Of a DNA stretch of 6,243 nucleotides, positions 1 through 6,019 are shown in pieces. The notes under the pieces were generated by a model, which was not told the DNA's origin, searched no databases, and worked only from the letters and a program-made list of their open reading frames with translations. The position numbers and the translations under genes are program-made. How positions within the stretch are numbered: the first letter of the stretch is position 1; the number at the start of each line of letters is the position of its first letter. Source of the stretch: Thermoplasmata archaeon (GTDB lineage Archaea > Thermoplasmatota > Thermoplasmata > SG8-5 > JAGLSY01); assembly GCA_023135545.1 (NCBI GenBank), contig JAGLSY010000164.1, positions 1-6,243 of the forward strand, given 5' to 3'.

Positions 1-167
1 AGGAAAAAGAGAGTGGAAAGCTATCCGTAAGAAGGCGGGATGGCAGACAGGAAGAGATCACCTTAGAGGAACTGGCCGCCAAGCTTTATGAGATGCAGGC
101 CGGAATGCCGAAAGCCATGCTGCCGCTACCCATGCTTCTTAGCAAGAGAATATCATTCAGAGGCTAG
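1..167 (+). CDS. thrS: Threonyl-tRNA synthetase, C-terminal end (partial)
   Basis: This is the last 54 codons of a gene that enters from the left, read in the frame starting at base 3 and ending at TAG 165-167. The frame has no internal stop. The peptide begins EKESGKLSVRRRDGRQEE. The S-V-R-R-R-D-G stretch matches the end of the class II aminoacyl-tRNA synthetase anticodon-binding domain, where ThrRS carries an (S/T)VRxRDG motif after a 'GDKE..' turn. The final part, with LPLPMLLSKR near the stop, resembles the tail that archaeal-type ThrRS has after the last helix. ThrRS charges tRNA-Thr with threonine in the cytoplasm. The catalytic and editing domains are outside the window, so the identification rests on this tail only. 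ProRS or HisRS share the anticodon-binding fold but fit the motif less well. The ABC-F gene starts 18 bases later on the same strand, so co-transcription is likely. Confidence 0.75.
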   Translation, partial: EKESGKLSVRRRDGRQEEITLEELAAKLYEMQAGMPKAMLPLPMLLSKRISFRG

Positions 168-174
168 ATATTTC

Positions 175-180
175 GAGGGT
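175..180 (+). promoter_or_regulatory. Shine-Dalgarno-like site of the ABC-F gene
   Basis: GAGGGT lies 5 bases before the ATG at 186 and can pair partly with the 3' end of archaeal 16S rRNA (anti-SD core CCUCC). It supports the ATG at 186 as the start. No separate TATA box is evident in the 18-base gap, which fits translation from a transcript shared with the upstream gene. Confidence 0.45.
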
Positions 181-185
181 TTTCA

Positions 186-1967
186 ATGTCTCTTCTCATC
201 TCCGTAAATTCCATAACCAAGTCATACGGACCGCAGCCGGTTATCAAGGATATCGGTTTCAACATCGATGAGGGGCAGAAGATCGGGCTTATAGGGCAGA
301 ACGGAACCGGCAAGACCACGCTTTTGAACATCATCTACGGCATCGAGAGGCCGGACAGCGGGGAGATTAAGGGGCTGAGCGACAAAACGCTTGGCTACAT
401 GACGCAGCACAGCCCCCTCGACGATACCAAGACCCTCATTGAGGCAATATCCAAGCCCACCGGGAAACTTGGCTCCCTTGCCAAAAAAATTACCTTCCTT
501 GAGAACAAGTTGGAGAATACTGGCTCAATACCGCCCGAGCAGGTGGAGGAGATATCGAAGGAATACGCTACCGCCCTGGAGGAGTTCGCATCCAGCGGGG
601 GATACGGCCAGCCATCAAGGGCCGAGGCGATTCTGGAAGAGATGAGATTCACGAAGCGGCATTTCCAAATCAAGATTAGCGACCTGAGCGGCGGCGAGAG
701 GACCAAAGCACGGCTGGCCAGCATACTTCTGGAGGCGAGGGGGGCCGATCTGCTTCTGCTTGACGAGCCCACCAACCACCTGGACATCGAGACCACGGAA
801 TGGCTGGAGGATTACCTGGCCGGTTATTCCGGGGCGGTGCTGATGGTGTCCCACGACCGCTATTTGATGGACAAGGTCATTTCCAAGGTTGTGGAGCTCG
901 AATCGTGCGTGTCCAGTATATATTCCGGCAATTATTCGGACTACCTGGAAAAGAAGACCTTCGAGCTCGAGAAGAATATGAAGATGTACCACAAGCAGCA
1001 GAAGGAAATCAAGCGCCAGAAGGAGATGATCGAGTGGATGCACAGCACCTACTCGTTCAGCTCCCTGCACAAGACCCAGCAGAAGAAGCTTGATAAAATG
1101 GACAAGCTGGACAGGCCCCAGGACCACGCCCGCAACCTGAGGCTGAGCTTCGGAAAGGCCGAGAAGAGCGGGAAGGACGTTGTCGATGCTATCGGGATTA
1201 AAAAATCCTACGGCCAGATATCCATAATCGGCAAGTGCGATTTCAGAATCGAGAAGGGCGAAAAGGTCGGACTAATCGGGCCCAACGGCTCCGGAAAGAC
1301 CACCCTGATCCGAATGGTGATGGGAGAGTTGAGCCCGACCGCTGGCTCCATCAAAGTCAGCAAAGGCACTAAGATAGGATACTACGCTCAGGAGCAGGAT
1401 GGGCTGATCAGGGGAAACACGGTCATCCAGGAAATCCGAAAGGAAAAGAAGGACGCGTCAGAGGAGTGGGTCAGAAACTACCTTGGCAAGTTCTTTTTCA
1501 GAGGAGAGGATGTTTTCAAGAAGGTGTTCCAGCTAAGCGGGGGCGAAAGGGCAAGACTGGCAATCGCAAAATTCCTGCTGGCTGAACATAATATGCTGAT
1601 CCTGGACGAGCCGACAAACTATCTGGATATGTATGCCAAGGCCTCTGTGGAAAAGGCCCTTGCGGATTACGGGGGCACGGTCATGATCATAACCCACGAT
1701 AGGGCGGTGCTGGACAATGTCGCGGACATCATTTTCGACCTCAAGGACGGCGCATTAACCACATTCTACGGCAACTATTCGGAATACAGGAGACATGCGG
1801 GCAAGGCCGGGTTATCGACCGGCGGGGATGTCTACGAGGTCATAAAGAAATTCACGGACTGGTCATCAGGCAAGAAGTATCAGAAGGGCGAGAGGATAAG
1901 AATACCTGAGGGGGAGCTGGATAAGTATGAGTGGGCCATTGAGAACAAGCACCTGAAGAAGAAGTAG
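186..1967 (+). CDS. ABC-F family ATPase (ribosome-associated translation factor type)
   Basis: A 593-residue soluble protein with two ABC nucleotide-binding domains and no membrane segment, the arrangement of the ABC-F family, whose studied members act on the ribosome near the E site rather than in transport. Domain 1 has Walker A GQNGTGKT (37-44), Q-loop Gln74, a helical insertion (about 80-150) in the arm position, signature LSGGE (167-171), Walker B/D-loop LLDEPTNHLD (191-200) and H-loop SHDR (222-225). A charged helical linker (about 250-325), which in the family contacts P-site tRNA, joins it to domain 2. Domain 2 has Walker A GPNGSGKT (365-372), Gln402, LSGGE (450-454), DEPTNYLD (474-481) and THDR (503-506). 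All ATPase residues are intact, so both sites should be active. A lysine-rich C-terminal extension (about 548-593) follows; similar short tails occur in other archaeal ABC-F proteins. The start is supported by a GAGGGT site. Location after thrS fits a translation role, but the exact function (stall rescue, ribosome maintenance, drug protection) cannot be read from sequence. Confidence 0.93.
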   Translation: MSLLISVNSITKSYGPQPVIKDIGFNIDEGQKIGLIGQNGTGKTTLLNIIYGIERPDSGEIKGLSDKTLGYMTQHSPLDDTKTLIEAISKPTGKLGSLAKKITFLENKLENTGSIPPEQVEEISKEYATALEEFASSGGYGQPSRAEAILEEMRFTKRHFQIKISDLSGGERTKARLASILLEARGADLLLLDEPTNHLDIETTEWLEDYLAGYSGAVLMVSHDRYLMDKVISKVVELESCVSSIYSGNYSDYLEKKTFELEKNMKMYHKQQKEIKRQKEMIEWMHSTYSFSSLHKTQQKKLDKMDKLDRPQDHARNLRLSFGKAEKSGKDVVDAIGIKKSYGQISIIGKCDFRIEKGEKVGLIGPNGSGKTTLIRMVMGELSPTAGSIKVSKGTKIGYYAQEQDGLIRGNTVIQEIRKEKKDASEEWVRNYLGKFFFRGEDVFKKVFQLSGGERARLAIAKFLLAEHNMLILDEPTNYLDMYAKASVEKALADYGGTVMIITHDRAVLDNVADIIFDLKDGALTTFYGNYSEYRRHAGKAGLSTGGDVYEVIKKFTDWSSGKKYQKGERIRIPEGELDKYEWAIENKHLKKK

Positions 1968-1998
1968 GAGTGGGAGGAGTAGGGCTTGTTCTGAAGGT

Positions 1999-2037
1999 CC
2001 TGCCGGCCAGGCCAGTGGGGGATATATTTGTTGTGTT
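1999..2037 (+). terminator. Possible transcription terminator after the ABC-F gene
   Basis: The 159-base gap between two convergent genes contains a short GC-rich inverted repeat (CCTG 1999-2002 and CAGG 2008-2011, loop CCGGC). About 11 bases later comes a T-rich but interrupted stretch (2023-2037, TATATTTGTTGTGTT). Archaeal termination mainly needs T-rich sequence in the non-template strand, so the stretch is a plausible end point for the thrS/ABC-F transcript. The stem is short and the T run broken, so this is weak. Nothing else gene-like is visible in 1968-2126. Confidence 0.25.
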
Positions 2038-2126
2038 AGCTTGGGTCTCAGTGATTATCTGCATGGCGGGGGGCCGGAAGGCGGGCAAAGGAAATCGCCA
2101 GCAAGAAATATTTCTGCACCCCACAT

Positions 2127-2294
2127 CTACGCAAACGGATTATTGCTAAGCGGCAACACTTTCTTCCCCATTGTAATCTCATAGCCGCAATGGGTGCATT
2201 CGATTACATCGGTGTCCAGTGTTATCTTGTGCTCCTTTCCGCAGTAGGGGCAATTGACGATGTCTGATCTCTTCTTTTCCTTCTTTTCAGGCAT
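2127..2294 (-). CDS. Small zinc-ribbon protein
   Basis: A 55-residue protein starting MPEKKEKKRSD. Two cysteine pairs, CPYC (15-18) and CTHC (33-36), each followed by glycine, form a rubredoxin-like zinc ribbon with a 14-residue spacer that would bind one zinc. The N-terminus is lysine-rich and the protein ends NPFA; there is no signal peptide or membrane segment, so it should be cytoplasmic. The frame stays open upstream to an ATG at 2393. That longer form would overlap the end of the surface-protein gene by 83 bases, and its extra residues are low-complexity translation of the out-of-frame tail repeat. The ATG at 2294 instead has a GGGTG site 7 bases upstream and starts 16 bases after the preceding stop, so I prefer it. 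Same strand and close spacing imply co-transcription with the surface protein. The role is unknown; nucleic-acid or protein binding is typical of such ribbons. Confidence 0.8.
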   Translation of the reverse strand: MPEKKEKKRSDIVNCPYCGKEHKITLDTDVIECTHCGYEITMGKKVLPLSNNPFA

Positions 2295-2301
2295 CTGGCC
2301 G

Positions 2302-2306
2302 CACCC
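2302..2306 (-). promoter_or_regulatory. Ribosome binding site deciding the zinc-ribbon start
   Basis: On the minus strand GGGTG is followed by 7 bases and then the ATG at 2294. GGTG is part of the archaeal SD core GGAGGTGA. The site falls in the 16-base gap after the surface-protein stop, and it favours the 55-residue start over the longer overlapping one at 2393. Confidence 0.4.
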
Positions 2307-2310
2307 AATC

Positions 2311-5300
2311 TCAATACCTATCGTCCCTGTCTCTATCGTACCTGCCATCCGGGTCGCTCTCATAATCCTCATCGTCCCGGGTATACCTGCCATCCGGGTC
2401 GCGCGGCGAACTATCCTTCTTGAAGTAGAGGGCCATTATGACTGCCACGGCTATTATCAGAACAAGCACAAATATCACGACCACCCAGTTGAAGCTACCA
2501 CCCGGGCTGATGGATTCCTTCACATATATTTCGACCGTGTCGGTATCTGAATTGCCTGCCTCGTCGCGCACCGTGAGAGTTACATTGTAGGTGTCGTGCT
2601 GGGTAAATCGGAACTTGGGATATGGGCCGTAAAGATTTACCTGGCTTCCGTTATATACAAAGGTCCATGTGTAGTTGATTATACCGACATTATCGGTCGA
2701 GCCAGAGCCGTCAAAGGTTATCCAGACATTGGGGTCGGTCTGCTGGTCTTTACCGGCATCGGCAATAGGAGATTCGGTATCTTGCACCACAACCAGCAGG
2801 GTGTCGGAATGGGTGTTGCCGCCATGGTCTGTGACCGTGAGGGTAAGAAGATACTGGCCGTAATGATGGAATGTGAAATTGAAGCCCTGGGTGGATACCA
2901 CTACCGACTGTGCCTGGTATGTGAAGCTCCAAGTGTAATTGGCTATTCCGAGATTATCGGTCGAGCCGGAGGCGTTGAAGGTCAATTGATTTCCCTGGGA
3001 GATTGTCTGGTTGGAGCCGGCCACCGCCACCGGAGCCACGGTATCAACACCTATGTAGGCATCGTATCCTGGGGAAGCCGGAGCCGGTTCGGTATTGTTG
3101 GCCAGGTCGCTGGCTATCGAGTAAAACTGGAACCAGCCATCCTCTAAAACACTGGTGTTGAAAATGGAGCCATTCCACATGTTTTCAACAGCCAGGGACC
3201 AAGCTCCCCATGCCTGGTTGTCGGCACTGAAGCGCATCCACAAGTCCACGTTGTCGTGGCTTGGGAAGGTGTCGTTGGTCAGAGGGCCGAAGCCACTGGC
3301 CACAACACCGGCGGTGTCATTGGCGGTCCAATCAAGATAAACTGTCCTGTTATCATGCCAGAAGCTGGTCGGAGTCAATATCTCGGATTCGGGCGCGGTG
3401 ATGTCGTAGGCGCACTCGGCATCGTATTCGGTCGGAGCCACGGGAGCCAGCTCGGTGTTATTGAAGGCATCCACCGCAATCGAGTAAAATTGATAATAGC
3501 CCTCGCCGTCAGGGAAGGAGAAAAGCCAGTTCCATGGCAGGGCATCATCGAGGCCGAGCTCAGTCCAGTTGCCGAAGGTGGTGTTGTCAGTGGAGAAGCG
3601 GTAGTGGAAGGTGACGTTAGCCGTACCGGTTATGTTGTCATTTGAGGTTGCATTGATTTCAGTGGGTGCGCTATGCCAGTAATAAGGCTGGTTGACAATA
3701 GAGTAGGGGGATTCGGCATCGGGTGTTCCGGGCAAGTTCATCAAAGGATAATTGTCCATTGCTCCGGCCCCGCCGGTAATAGTGTAGTTAGTGTCGCCGA
3801 GGCCGTCACTTCCCGGAATGTCCTGATCAGGGCCAGTAAAATCATCCAAGCCAGCGTAATCCGACCAGTAATTGCCGCCATCTGGGTAGCCATTGTCCCA
3901 GGCGTTGTTGCCTGTGTCGTCCAAGGCGTGTGTGGGGTTGTTCTCAAAAGTGTTATTGTATATAGTGCAATACGATGATGTTTTAATGCTCGCACCCTCA
4001 TATGCATTGTCCTGGATGTTATTATTGACAATTCTTGTGTTGTTTGAACTATATACGTAAATACCACAATCGTTGGAAAGGGCAGTGTTGTTTTCCACTC
4101 TATTATTCAAGCTACTATGAAAGATAATGCCAAAAGTAGAATTGCTTACCTTATTTTCCAGTACCTTATTGTTATGTGAAGTCGATAGGTGAATGCCATA
4201 GCCGTTCAAGCCCGAGGCAGAGGCAGTATTGTTAATGATAACATTGTTGTTTGAATGGCTAAGTTGGATCGCCTGGTTGTTACTATTGAACGTATTATTG
4301 CTTATTGTGCTGTTTTCGGCCAGGAAAATTGAAATTCCCCGCCCATCGATAATATTATTTTCGAATTTTGCATGATTGCTTTGCATTACTGACAAAGCCC
4401 ACATATCATCGCTCAGAAAGTTATTCTTCACTACGTTATTATGAGAGCCAAGTTCGAAAAATATGCATACAGGCATGTAGGTTCCATTAAAATAATCTGA
4501 AAATGTACAATTAACTATATCATTTTCCTCAATTGTGTTATCCTCGGAATCCCTGAGCCAGATGCCATATACATAATTGAGGCTAATATTACACTTGCTG
4601 ATTGCGTTTTTATTGGACTGGTATGCTTTTATCCCGTATTTATTTAGTAATAATGTATTGTCTTCAATCAGATTTCCACTTGTCGACTCAAGATATATCC
4701 CATTATCAACATTTGAGGAAATATTGTTTCCCAACAAAGTGTTATTTAAGCTTTGAGAATAAATACGAATGCCATCAAAGTTATTATTGGTTATTGTGTT
4801 GTTGAATAACAAGTTATTGGAAGAGTTCAGTATTATTCCATAATTACTCTCTGTGATATTATTTCCATCAATAATGTTATTTTCGCTGGACGATAAAATA
4901 AACACTCCTCTTAAAGCGCTTGATTGTACTGTATTGTTTATTATTGAATTATTGCTGGATTCTTCGAAATATATGCCATCATATTCACTGGAGTAAATGG
5001 TGTTGTTGAATAATCTACCATTCATGACATTGTAAAAATTAACACCACAGGATTGGTTATAGGGGGGTGAAAATACTCCACTAGCATTCAAAAGACTGCA
5101 ATTATTTATCTGGAAGTAATCAGTTGTGTTTCCCACATAAATGCAATCTCCCAGACCATTACCATCAACCTCCCAGTTCTCAATAATCCAGGGGTTCCAG
5201 ACGGTTCCGTTTCCCGTACCCGTGTTGTTAACACCATTGGCAAGTGTGAAATCTGCGTTGGAGTCTATTCTGATCGGGGCATGGGGCACGAGGCCCGAAG

Positions 5301-5412
5301 TGGTTGTTACCGGAACACTGGCCTCTACATAATCCATGCTTGCCGGAACTATCATCATGCTCGTGAACATCAGCACACTTATCAGAACAATTATCGCCTT
5401 CTTCATACCCAT
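2311..5412 (-). CDS. Membrane-anchored surface protein: NosD-type beta-helix, two Ig-like modules, two PKD domains
   Basis: A 1033-residue exported protein. Residues 1-25 are a signal peptide (MGMKKAIIVL then a hydrophobic run, VPAS). Residues about 80-500 are a right-handed parallel beta-helix of NosD/CASH type: roughly 22-24-residue coils with Asn ladders, such as NNTI..NNFDGIRI and SSENNIIDGNNIT. It closes with the WDNGYPDGGNYWSDYAG motif (505-521) typical of archaeal NosD-like proteins. Two related beta-rich modules follow (about 565-670 and 673-790), sharing a (W/Y)(Y/F)QFYSIA-D--NNTE-AP core. Two PKD domains come next (about 792-877 and 880-966; SGSTDN(L/V)GI-NYTW, then LTLTV-D--GN). 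Residues 975-996 are a transmembrane helix, and 997-1033 a charged cytoplasmic tail with a repeated DPDGRY. Many NxS/T sequons suggest N-glycosylation. It is probably a cell-surface carbohydrate-binding, adhesion or S-layer-associated protein; true NosD copper insertion is not supported, as no nos neighbours are visible. ATG 5406 is an alternative start. The zinc-ribbon gene follows after 16 bases. Confidence 0.9.
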   Translation of the reverse strand: MGMKKAIIVLISVLMFTSMMIVPASMDYVEASVPVTTTSGLVPHAPIRIDSNADFTLANGVNNTGTGNGTVWNPWIIENWEVDGNGLGDCIYVGNTTDYFQINNCSLLNASGVFSPPYNQSCGVNFYNVMNGRLFNNTIYSSEYDGIYFEESSNNSIINNTVQSSALRGVFILSSSENNIIDGNNITESNYGIILNSSNNLLFNNTITNNNFDGIRIYSQSLNNTLLGNNISSNVDNGIYLESTSGNLIEDNTLLLNKYGIKAYQSNKNAISKCNISLNYVYGIWLRDSEDNTIEENDIVNCTFSDYFNGTYMPVCIFFELGSHNNVVKNNFLSDDMWALSVMQSNHAKFENNIIDGRGISIFLAENSTISNNTFNSNNQAIQLSHSNNNVIINNTASASGLNGYGIHLSTSHNNKVLENKVSNSTFGIIFHSSLNNRVENNTALSNDCGIYVYSSNNTRIVNNNIQDNAYEGASIKTSSYCTIYNNTFENNPTHALDDTGNNAWDNGYPDGGNYWSDYAGLDDFTGPDQDIPGSDGLGDTNYTITGGAGAMDNYPLMNLPGTPDAESPYSIVNQPYYWHSAPTEINATSNDNITGTANVTFHYRFSTDNTTFGNWTELGLDDALPWNWLFSFPDGEGYYQFYSIAVDAFNNTELAPVAPTEYDAECAYDITAPESEILTPTSFWHDNRTVYLDWTANDTAGVVASGFGPLTNDTFPSHDNVDLWMRFSADNQAWGAWSLAVENMWNGSIFNTSVLEDGWFQFYSIASDLANNTEPAPASPGYDAYIGVDTVAPVAVAGSNQTISQGNQLTFNASGSTDNLGIANYTWSFTYQAQSVVVSTQGFNFTFHHYGQYLLTLTVTDHGGNTHSDTLLVVVQDTESPIADAGKDQQTDPNVWITFDGSGSTDNVGIINYTWTFVYNGSQVNLYGPYPKFRFTQHDTYNVTLTVRDEAGNSDTDTVEIYVKESISPGGSFNWVVVIFVLVLIIAVAVIMALYFKKDSSPRDPDGRYTRDDEDYESDPDGRYDRDRDDRY
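2340..2402 (-). repeat. 45-base-period duplication coding the DPDGRY tail repeat
   Basis: The 18-base string ACCTGCCATCCGGGTCGC on the plus strand occurs at 2340-2357 and again at 2385-2402, exactly 45 bases apart. It encodes the two DPDGRY copies (about residues 1005-1010 and 1020-1025) of the cytoplasmic tail of the surface protein. The whole-codon spacing preserves the frame. The intervening and following residues are Asp/Glu/Arg-rich. Confidence 0.85.
2515..3039 (-). repeat. Tandem pair of PKD-domain coding units
   Basis: Two adjacent units of about 88 codons within the surface-protein gene encode PKD domains (residues about 792-877 and 880-966). Shared landmarks are SP-A-AG at the start, SGSTDN-GI-NYTW in the middle and LT-D at the end. 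At DNA level the plus strand shows the string ATTATCGGTCGAGCC in both copies (near 2690 and 2955). PKD domains are extracellular beta-sandwich spacers. Confidence 0.75.
3043..3720 (-). repeat. Two related Ig/fibronectin-like modules
   Basis: Residues about 565-670 and 673-790 of the surface protein align with each other. Each has an opening P-S--------YYW/FWH region, an RFS-DN---G-W strand, then QFYSIA-D--NNTE-AP followed by an Y-A linker. Such modules occur between NosD-type helices and PKD domains in archaeal surface proteins; I cannot assign a named family with certainty. Confidence 0.6.
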
Positions 5413-5446
5413 CCATCCATTACTTATTCAATACATGACCTCAGAG

Positions 5447-5454
5447 TATAAAAT
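5447..5454 (-). promoter_or_regulatory. TATA-like promoter of the surface-protein gene
   Basis: On the minus strand ATTTTATA is preceded by CCAAAC, a possible BRE. Its centre is about 38 bases before the ATG at 5412. Archaeal transcription starts about 25 bases after the TATA centre, which would put the start near 5425 and leave a leader of about 12 bases without an SD. Three overlapping out-of-phase ATGs (5420, 5416, 5412) occur here; only 5412 is in frame. Confidence 0.5.
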
Positions 5455-5477
5455 GTTTGGGTTTTGTTACTTACTGG

Positions 5478-5503
5478 AAGACCAGTGATTAAATTTTGGT
5501 CTT
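5478..5503. promoter_or_regulatory. 26-base dyad, candidate shared operator
   Basis: AAGACCA (5478-5484) and TGGTCTT (5497-5503) are perfect 7-base inverted repeats separated by 12 bases whose centre is the palindrome TTAA. The left arm overlaps a second small dyad, ACTGG-AAGA-CCAGT (5473-5486). The site lies 23 bases upstream of the minus-strand TATA-like box and 28 bases upstream of the plus-strand one, a position suited to a dimeric helix-turn-helix regulator acting on both genes. Function is inferred from symmetry and location only. Confidence 0.45.
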
Positions 5504-5531
5504 ATGCACACGCGCGGTTATGTAGGAAACA

Positions 5532-5539
5532 TTTATGTA
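5532..5539 (+). promoter_or_regulatory. TATA-like promoter giving a probable leaderless transcript
   Basis: TTTATGTA is preceded directly by GGAAACA, a purine-rich BRE-like element. Its centre is 25 bases before the A of the ATG at 5561, so transcription should begin at or next to that codon. This, with the absence of an SD before 5561, supports leaderless translation. A second AT-rich element (TTAAATTTT, 5489-5497) inside the dyad could be an alternative box. Confidence 0.5.
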
Positions 5540-5560
5540 AACAATGATAATGTTGGGACG

Positions 5561-5989
5561 ATGACCGATATCAAAAGACTCAACCTGGTTCTTGGTATTG
5601 TTGCCGCTGTTATTCTTATTTCCTCATGTGCCGCCTTTGCCTACACACTGATCCCCCAGGGGGATGCTAGCAAGGTAATCGTCAATGGCATGGACTTTTC
5701 ATGGGATGACATTTCTGAGGATTATGAGAGTGTTTCATTCGAGGCCGGGGATTTGGAATTCGAGGGTGTAGCACTGGACCAGATTATCATAGACTCCGGA
5801 ATCCAGGATTGTGCCGACTATGAATACAAGTTCGTGGGGGCCGATGGCTACGAGAAGGATGTTGGCTGGGAAGATGTCGAGACTGCTTATCTGGCGCTAG
5901 AAGATAAAATGGTGGTGTTTCCCGGCTTGACCAAGAGCTTCTGGGTCAGGGATTTGATCACAATTGATATAGTGTGTGAGAATTGCTAA
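5561..5989 (+). CDS. Membrane-anchored small protein with SUOX/molybdopterin-oxidoreductase-like fold
   Basis: A 142-residue protein starting MTDIKRLNLV. Residues 8-28 form one hydrophobic segment that anchors or exports it. An ISSC sequence at 20-23 resembles a lipobox, so a lipoprotein is possible. The outer domain (about 38-137) has the order VNGMDFSWDD, FEGVALDQII, YKFVGADGYEKDVGWED, VVFPGLTKSFWVRDL and an I-I-V end. This resembles the small oxidoreductase molybdopterin-binding (sulfite-oxidase-like) fold, where '-GV-L-DLL---G' and '--V-GADGY---V' are typical. I see no cysteine at the place expected for the molybdenum ligand, so it may be a cofactor-free relative. Cysteines are at 23, 84, 139 and 142, the last two forming a C-terminal CENC. 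The frame extends upstream to an ATG at 5504, but the extra 19 residues cover the promoter and look non-native. The fold assignment is tentative. A paralogue starts 30 bases downstream. Confidence 0.78.
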   Translation: MTDIKRLNLVLGIVAAVILISSCAAFAYTLIPQGDASKVIVNGMDFSWDDISEDYESVSFEAGDLEFEGVALDQIIIDSGIQDCADYEYKFVGADGYEKDVGWEDVETAYLALEDKMVVFPGLTKSFWVRDLITIDIVCENC

Positions 5990-6008
5990 AATGATAGGAT
6001 TATTGAAT

Positions 6009-6015
6009 GAGGTGA
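6009..6015 (+). promoter_or_regulatory. Strong Shine-Dalgarno site GAGGTGA
   Basis: GAGGTGA matches the archaeal consensus GGAGGTGA over seven bases. GAGG ends 7 bases before the ATG at 6020 and only 4 bases before the one at 6017, so it favours 6020. It contrasts with the SD-less start of the preceding gene, as expected for a leaderless first gene followed by an internal operon gene. Confidence 0.7.
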
Positions 6016-6019
6016 GATG

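Noticed and set aside
615..1127. Minus-strand open frame (170 codons) inside the ABC-F gene
   Set aside because: Leu/His/Val-rich translation opposite the intact ABC-F linker and domain 1, so a shadow frame.
2104..2115. 12-base palindrome AGAAATATTTCT just downstream of the zinc-ribbon gene
   Set aside because: Perfect but AT-rich and isolated, with no matching second copy and no strong T run. Its position fits a minus-strand 3' end but is not enough to call a terminator or binding site.
2596..3147. Long plus-strand open frame (183 codons) opposite the PKD and Ig-like region
   Set aside because: It lies wholly antisense to a well-supported gene with clear PKD domains. Its translation is Gly/Val-rich with no recognisable domain, as expected from a mirror frame of GC-rich coding sequence.
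3256..3645. Plus-strand open frame (129 codons) opposite the second half of the surface gene
   Set aside because: Antisense shadow of the same gene, with no ribosome site or promoter and no domain signal.
3913..5175. Regularly spaced GTTATT/TTATTG-like strings that could suggest a repeat array or CRISPR
   Set aside because: They are the reverse complement of the Asn-Asn/Ile codons in each beta-helix coil. They are not identical, and no constant repeat with unique spacers exists.
2311..5412. Copper-maturation NosD of nitrous-oxide reductase
   Set aside because: The beta-helix resembles NosD, but fusion to Ig/PKD domains, a C-terminal membrane anchor and the lack of any nos genes nearby point to a general surface protein.
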